Of a stretch of 64,000 nt of DNA, positions 60,391 to 64,000 are shown piece after piece. The position numbers and the translations under genes were made by a program. This DNA comes from Pseudarthrobacter oxydans (GTDB lineage Bacteria > Actinomycetota > Actinomycetes > Actinomycetales > Micrococcaceae). The notes under the pieces were generated by a model. It saw only the letters and a list, made by a program, of their open reading frames with translations, was not told the DNA's origin and made no database searches. The stretch is taken from the NCBI RefSeq assembly GCF_030812335.1, contig NZ_JAUSSN010000002.1, forward strand, positions 430,657 to 494,656, read 5' to 3'. How positions within the stretch are numbered: the first letter of the stretch is position 1; each line of letters begins with the position of its first letter.

Positions 60391-61239
60391 CTACTGCCGG
60401 CGGTCGAGCTCGTCGAGGTCCGCGCCCACCAGCGTCGCGCTGCGCTCCCACAGCTCCCGTGCCAGCTCCGGGTCGTACGCCAGCTTGTTGGCCTTCGCCA
60501 GCGCCCGCTTGGCGTAATACGCGCCGGAGACCCAGTCCTGTCCCGGGGTGGCCGTGGCAAGCCACACGAGGGTGTCCGCGCCCTGTTCGGGGCTCAGCAT
60601 GAACCGGTTGAGGAAGCTCCGGTAGAGGAACCGGAACGGGCTGGTGGTGTCCGCGGCGAAGTTGGTGGCGACGACGCCGGGGTGGAAGGCCGCCGTCGAG
60701 ATCCCTGCCGCCTGGTAGCGGTTGTTCAGCTCCGCGGTGAAGAGGATGTTCGCCAGCTTGGCGTTGCCGTAGGCGAGGTTGGCGGAGTATTTGGTGGCCG
60801 TCCCGAGGTCGTCGAGGTCCAGCTTGCCGTACAGCGAGTTCGCGGCGCTGGAGGTGTTGATGACGGCGGCGCCGCTGGCGGTCAGCACGTCCATCAGCTC
60901 GGTGGTGAGCAGGAACGGGGCCAGGTGGTTGATCTGGAAGGTCTTCTCGTGCCCGTCCACGGTGAGCCCGCGCTGGCCCATGATCCCGCCGGCGTTGTTG
61001 GCCAGGACGTCGATCCGCGGGTACTTCTCCCTCAGCTGCGCGGCGAGTTGGCGCACCTGTGCCAGTTCCGCGAAGTCGCACACGAAGTGGTCCGCGCCGA
61101 TCTCCCGGGCGATGCGCCCGGTCTTCTCCGCGGAACGCCCGACGACGACCACCCGTTGCCCCTGTTGGCTCAGCGTACGGGCGGCGGACGCCCCGATGCC
61201 GTCGCTGGCTCCGGTGATGACAATGGTCCGTGCGGTCAT
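60391..61239 (-). CDS. Short-chain dehydrogenase/reductase
   Basis: NAD(P)-dependent oxidoreductase of 282 aa. TIVITGASDGIGASAA is the cofactor-binding start, LANNAGGI the structural motif and YGNAKLAN the catalytic Tyr-Lys pair preceded by INTSSAANS. The C-terminal helix region resembles retinol dehydrogenase/WW-domain-type SDRs. The ATG at 61239 has AAAGGAC upstream. Substrate unknown. Confidence 0.87.
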   Translation of the reverse strand: MTARTIVITGASDGIGASAARTLSQQGQRVVVVGRSAEKTGRIAREIGADHFVCDFAELAQVRQLAAQLREKYPRIDVLANNAGGIMGQRGLTVDGHEKTFQINHLAPFLLTTELMDVLTASGAAVINTSSAANSLYGKLDLDDLGTATKYSANLAYGNAKLANILFTAELNNRYQAAGISTAAFHPGVVATNFAADTTSPFRFLYRSFLNRFMLSPEQGADTLVWLATATPGQDWVSGAYYAKRALAKANKLAYDPELARELWERSATLVGADLDELDRRQ

Positions 61240-61354
61240 GGGGAAGTCCTTTGAACGGAAGCGGGTGGCGTTCGTAGAACGAGGCCCGGCCAGGTTATGT
61301 TCCCGGCCGTGCGCCGGCACCGCCGCGGGGGCGGCCCTTGGCGCACCGGGTCTC

Positions 61355-63820
61355 TCACGAACCGCCCGCGAGGATTGAACGAACCCCTGTCAGGCCTGCG
61401 ACCTTGAGGGCAGCGGTCGAGTCGGTGGTGGTCCCGTTGCCTAGTTGTCCGTTCTGGTTCCTCCCCCAGGCGTAAACCGAGCCGTCGGAGGCAAGGGCAT
61501 AGCCGTTGCCGCTGTTCACGGACAGCTGCTTGGCACCCTGAAGGCCCTGGACCGGCCGCGCTATGACCGTATCGGTGGTGGTCCCGTTCCCCAGCTCGCC
61601 TCTGCGGTTGTACCCCCAGCCCAGCGCGCGTCCGTCCCCGAGGACGGCGTAGGCCACCCCGTAAGCCGCGGTGATGGAGACGGCGCCGGAGACTCCCGCC
61701 ACGCGGACCGGGACTGCGGAGCTCGCCGTGTTCCCGGTGCCGAGTTGTCCGAAACTGTTGTATCCCCAGGCCATCACAGTTCCGTTGCCGAGTAGAGCGT
61801 AGCCACTGTGCAAACCGGCGGCGACCGACGTCGCTCCCGTCAATCCCGGAATCTGAGCGGGCACCGGTGCCACCGCGGTGTAGCTGGTGTCGCCTGTGCC
61901 CAGGGCCATTCCGCTGTTGGATCCCCAGGACCAGACCTTCCCGTCGGTGCTGCGGGCGTACGTGGTGGATCCGGCCGGGGTCACGGCCGCGATTCCGGCC
62001 AGGCCCTTCACCTTGACGGGCACAGCGGAACCAGCCGTTGTGCCGTCGCCCAGTTGGCCGCTGGTGTTGTCGCCCCAGGCGTAGACCGTGCCGTCCGTCA
62101 GCAGCGCGTACGCGCTCGTGTCGCCGGCAACCACGGACTTCACTCCGGACAGGCCCTTGACCTGGACCGGGATCGGGGAATCCGCCGTGCTGCCGTTGCC
62201 CAGCTGGCCGTGGGCATTGGCGCCCCAGGCCCGGACCGTACCGTCGTTCAGCACGGCATAGGCCGTCTGGTATCCGGCATCGATCCCGGCCACGTTGGCC
62301 AGCCCCCTGACGGTAACGGGGTTAACGGCGTCAGAGGTCGTGCCGTTGCCCAGCTGGCCGGCGGCGTTCCCGCCCCAGGCCTTCACGGTTCCGTTCCGCA
62401 GCAGCGCATACCGGGAATAGTAGGCGGCCTTGACGGCGGTGGCGTCGATGCCCAGCACCTGCTCCGGGGTGTCGCTGCCCGCGCCGTAGCCGGTGCCCGC
62501 CTCACCGAGGTAGTCGGATCCCCACGTGTAGGCCGCCCCGTCGGTTGCGGCGCCCGGCAGGTGGTAGCCGGCGACATCGGCAATCAGCTGCGTCTTCCCA
62601 GCGGAACGGTTGAAGAGTGTCACCTTCCCGTCCGCACCGACGGGAACGGTGACCAGGTTCGGAACGGTCTGCCCTTTGGTGTAGTTCACGTTCGAGGCAG
62701 CGCTCCGGTCCGTGCCGCTGGCATAGGCGGAGACAAATCCGAAGGATTCCGTCTCTGTCACGGTCAGGTTGAACACCACCGACGCAGCCCCCACGGGAAC
62801 GCCGTTGACGCCCGCGACCTGGAAGGACACCGGGGAATCGGCGCCTGCGGGGGAACTCTCGCGCGTGTCCAGCACCCGTGTCGGTGCCAGCGCTTGAAAT
62901 AGCCCCGGAGCCGCGGGCTGTCCGGGCAGGAAGTAGCCCGCGACGTCGGCCACGAGCTGCACGGTACCGGAGGAGCGGTTGAACAGGCTCACTTTCCCGT
63001 CGGCACCGACCGGCACGGTGACAAGGTTCGGGACGGTCTGGTCCTTCGAATAGTTCAGGTTCGACGACGTCGGCCGCGTCGTTGCGCCCGGATATGCGGT
63101 CACGAACCCGGCGGACTGCGTCTCCGTGGCGGTCAGGTTGAAGACCACAGCCGCAGCGCTCGACGGTACGCCGTGCACACCGGCTGCCTGGAAGGACACC
63201 ACCGCGTCCGCATCCACGGCGGTGTGCTTGCGCGTGTCAAGGAAGCGCGTCGGCGCCATCGGCCGGAAAGCCCCGGGCAGGGCGGCCTCGCCTTCCAGGT
63301 AGAACCCGGCAACGTCGGCGATGAGGTGCGCCGGGCCCGCCGAGCGGTTGAAGAGGGTGACCTTCCCGTCGGGTCCGACCGGCGCTGTCACGAGGTTCGC
63401 CACCGTCTGGTCGCGAGCATAGTTCAGGTTCGAGGCCGACGGCGTGTCCTCTCCGCTGGCGTAGGCGGTCACGAACCCGAAGGACTCCGTTTCTGTCACG
63501 GTCAGGTTGAACACAACCGCCGCGATACCGGTGGATGTGCCTTTGAATTCGCCCACCGAGAAGGAGACCGAGGAATCGGCACCGACCGGCGTCCCGGCGC
63601 CGGACCGTGTATCAAGGCTGCGCCGGGGAGCGATGGAACGATACGAGCCAGGGTCGCCGGGGGTGGTGCTTCCGCCCGCTAGTGCTATCGCGGAGCCTAA
63701 GACTGCAGAGGGAACCCTGGCGTGTGCCGGCTCCACCGGAGTGACTAAAACGAAGGCAAATGTACAAACCAGAAAAACTGTCAGCTTTTGAACCCAAGCA
63801 TTTGAGTGCGGTGTTCGCAC
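61355..63820 (-). CDS. Secreted protein with three LDTR...AGY repeats and RCC1-type propeller
   Basis: Extracellular protein of about 821 aa. A Sec signal peptide ends near residue 35 (EPAHA). Three repeats of about 120 residues follow, each from an LDTR motif through VVFNLTVTETES, SNLNY, QTV-NLVT-PVG-DGKV and ending LIADVAGY. The C-terminal 390 residues show eight WG strands of RCC1 type (AWGxNxxGQLGNGTT), enough for a seven-bladed propeller. No wall anchor was seen. GTG 63820 with GGGGGGA upstream is chosen; GTG 63832 is possible. Ligand unknown. A TATAGT -10 lies at 63871-63876 (minus). Confidence 0.8.
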   Translation of the reverse strand: MRTPHSNAWVQKLTVFLVCTFAFVLVTPVEPAHARVPSAVLGSAIALAGGSTTPGDPGSYRSIAPRRSLDTRSGAGTPVGADSSVSFSVGEFKGTSTGIAAVVFNLTVTETESFGFVTAYASGEDTPSASNLNYARDQTVANLVTAPVGPDGKVTLFNRSAGPAHLIADVAGFYLEGEAALPGAFRPMAPTRFLDTRKHTAVDADAVVSFQAAGVHGVPSSAAAVVFNLTATETQSAGFVTAYPGATTRPTSSNLNYSKDQTVPNLVTVPVGADGKVSLFNRSSGTVQLVADVAGYFLPGQPAAPGLFQALAPTRVLDTRESSPAGADSPVSFQVAGVNGVPVGAASVVFNLTVTETESFGFVSAYASGTDRSAASNVNYTKGQTVPNLVTVPVGADGKVTLFNRSAGKTQLIADVAGYHLPGAATDGAAYTWGSDYLGEAGTGYGAGSDTPEQVLGIDATAVKAAYYSRYALLRNGTVKAWGGNAAGQLGNGTTSDAVNPVTVRGLANVAGIDAGYQTAYAVLNDGTVRAWGANAHGQLGNGSTADSPIPVQVKGLSGVKSVVAGDTSAYALLTDGTVYAWGDNTSGQLGDGTTAGSAVPVKVKGLAGIAAVTPAGSTTYARSTDGKVWSWGSNSGMALGTGDTSYTAVAPVPAQIPGLTGATSVAAGLHSGYALLGNGTVMAWGYNSFGQLGTGNTASSAVPVRVAGVSGAVSITAAYGVAYAVLGDGRALGWGYNRRGELGNGTTTDTVIARPVQGLQGAKQLSVNSGNGYALASDGSVYAWGRNQNGQLGNGTTTDSTAALKVAGLTGVRSILAGGS

Positions 63821-63916
63821 AGGTCCCCCCACAGGCCAGAAATGATGGCTCCATGATGAGCCTGAGACGGACTATAGCATTTGAGCAGCCATCTTCCGTT
63901 TTGGGGTTAAATGCGG

Positions 63917-63946
63917 GAGAGCCCCAACCGTGTGGTTGGGGCTCTC
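63917..63946 (-). terminator. Terminator of the rRNA operon
   Basis: Perfect 13-bp arms GAGAGCCCCAACC (63917-63929) and GGTTGGGGCTCTC (63934-63946) with a 4-base loop. It lies about 15 bases past the 5S rRNA 3' end on the minus strand. Confidence 0.85.
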
Positions 63947-63960
63947 GACCGTTTAATGAT

Positions 63961-64000
63961 GTTCCGGCGGTGACCTACTCTCCCACACCCTCCCGGGTGC
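63961..64000 (-). rRNA. rrf: 5S ribosomal RNA, 3' part (cut by window end)
   Basis: On the minus strand the last 40 bases read as the conserved 3' end of actinobacterial 5S rRNA: GGGTGTGGGAGAGTAGGTCACCGCCGGA. The gene continues beyond the window. An rRNA operon therefore lies just to the right, transcribed toward this window. Confidence 0.9.

Overview
The window is high-GC DNA from an actinobacterium, most likely a member of Micrococcaceae such as Arthrobacter or Pseudarthrobacter. The evidence is the GC-rich codon use with many GTG starts, several genes whose -10 box lies directly in front of the start codon (leaderless style), a monomeric isocitrate dehydrogenase, a PerM-like membrane protein beside purN and near purH, and a 5S rRNA tail of actinobacterial type. 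It reads as chromosomal core mixed with ordinary accessory genes. No phage, IS element or CRISPR array was recognised, and no tRNA was seen.

Layout. 1-4.7 kb: succinate dehydrogenase operon sdhCDAB behind a good promoter, then an alpha/beta hydrolase. 4.7-9.1 kb (minus): YihY/BrkB protein, 2H phosphoesterase, trpS, exonuclease III and a small membrane protein. 9.1-11.9 kb (minus): drug-type ABC exporter (ATPase plus two ABC-2 permeases). 12.0-15.5 kb: one-carbon block, glyA-folD on the minus strand behind a ZTP (pfl) riboswitch and purU divergent from it. 15.5-17.2 kb: small methyltransferase, DUF2231-like protein and gamma carbonic anhydrase, with two copies of a palindromic intergenic element. 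17.2-23.1 kb: probable lysine 2-monooxygenase pathway (davB, amino-acid permease, PucR-type regulator, davA). 23.4-28.8 kb: ROK regulator and MmsA/MmsB/ChvE-type sugar ABC transporter sharing a 23-bp promoter motif.

29.0-36.3 kb: FtsX/LolD-type ABC pair, Gfo/Idh/MocA oxidoreductase, Pro/Thr-rich secreted protein, then a Ser/Thr kinase overlapping an Ala-rich lipoprotein gene, preceded by 55-bp tandem hairpin repeats. 36.3-42.2 kb: large catalase (minus), monomeric isocitrate dehydrogenase (minus), secreted trypsin-like protease. 42.3-49.0 kb: purH, MFS transporter, purN, small membrane protein, PerM-like protein, DUF4383 protein. 49.0-51.0 kb: repeat-rich intergenic DNA around a small membrane gene and an EVE-like/HNH nuclease. 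51.0-53.6 kb: GT4 glycosyltransferase and UDP-glucose dehydrogenase. 53.9-60.4 kb: three consecutive PAS-GGDEF-EAL paralogues, the third with key substitutions. 60.4-63.8 kb: SDR oxidoreductase and a secreted protein with three LDTR...AGY repeats and an RCC1-type propeller. The window ends in the 3' part of a 5S rRNA gene on the minus strand with its terminator.

The most interesting non-gene content is three families of short intergenic repeats: a 79-bp element bounded by GGACATG/CATGTCC (four full copies and one partial), a roughly 60-70-bp palindrome with core GCTATCACTT-TGG (three copies), and 41-bp and 55-bp tandem repeats. The most interesting genes are the degenerate third c-di-GMP protein, the EVE-like/HNH nuclease and the lysine oxidation cluster.
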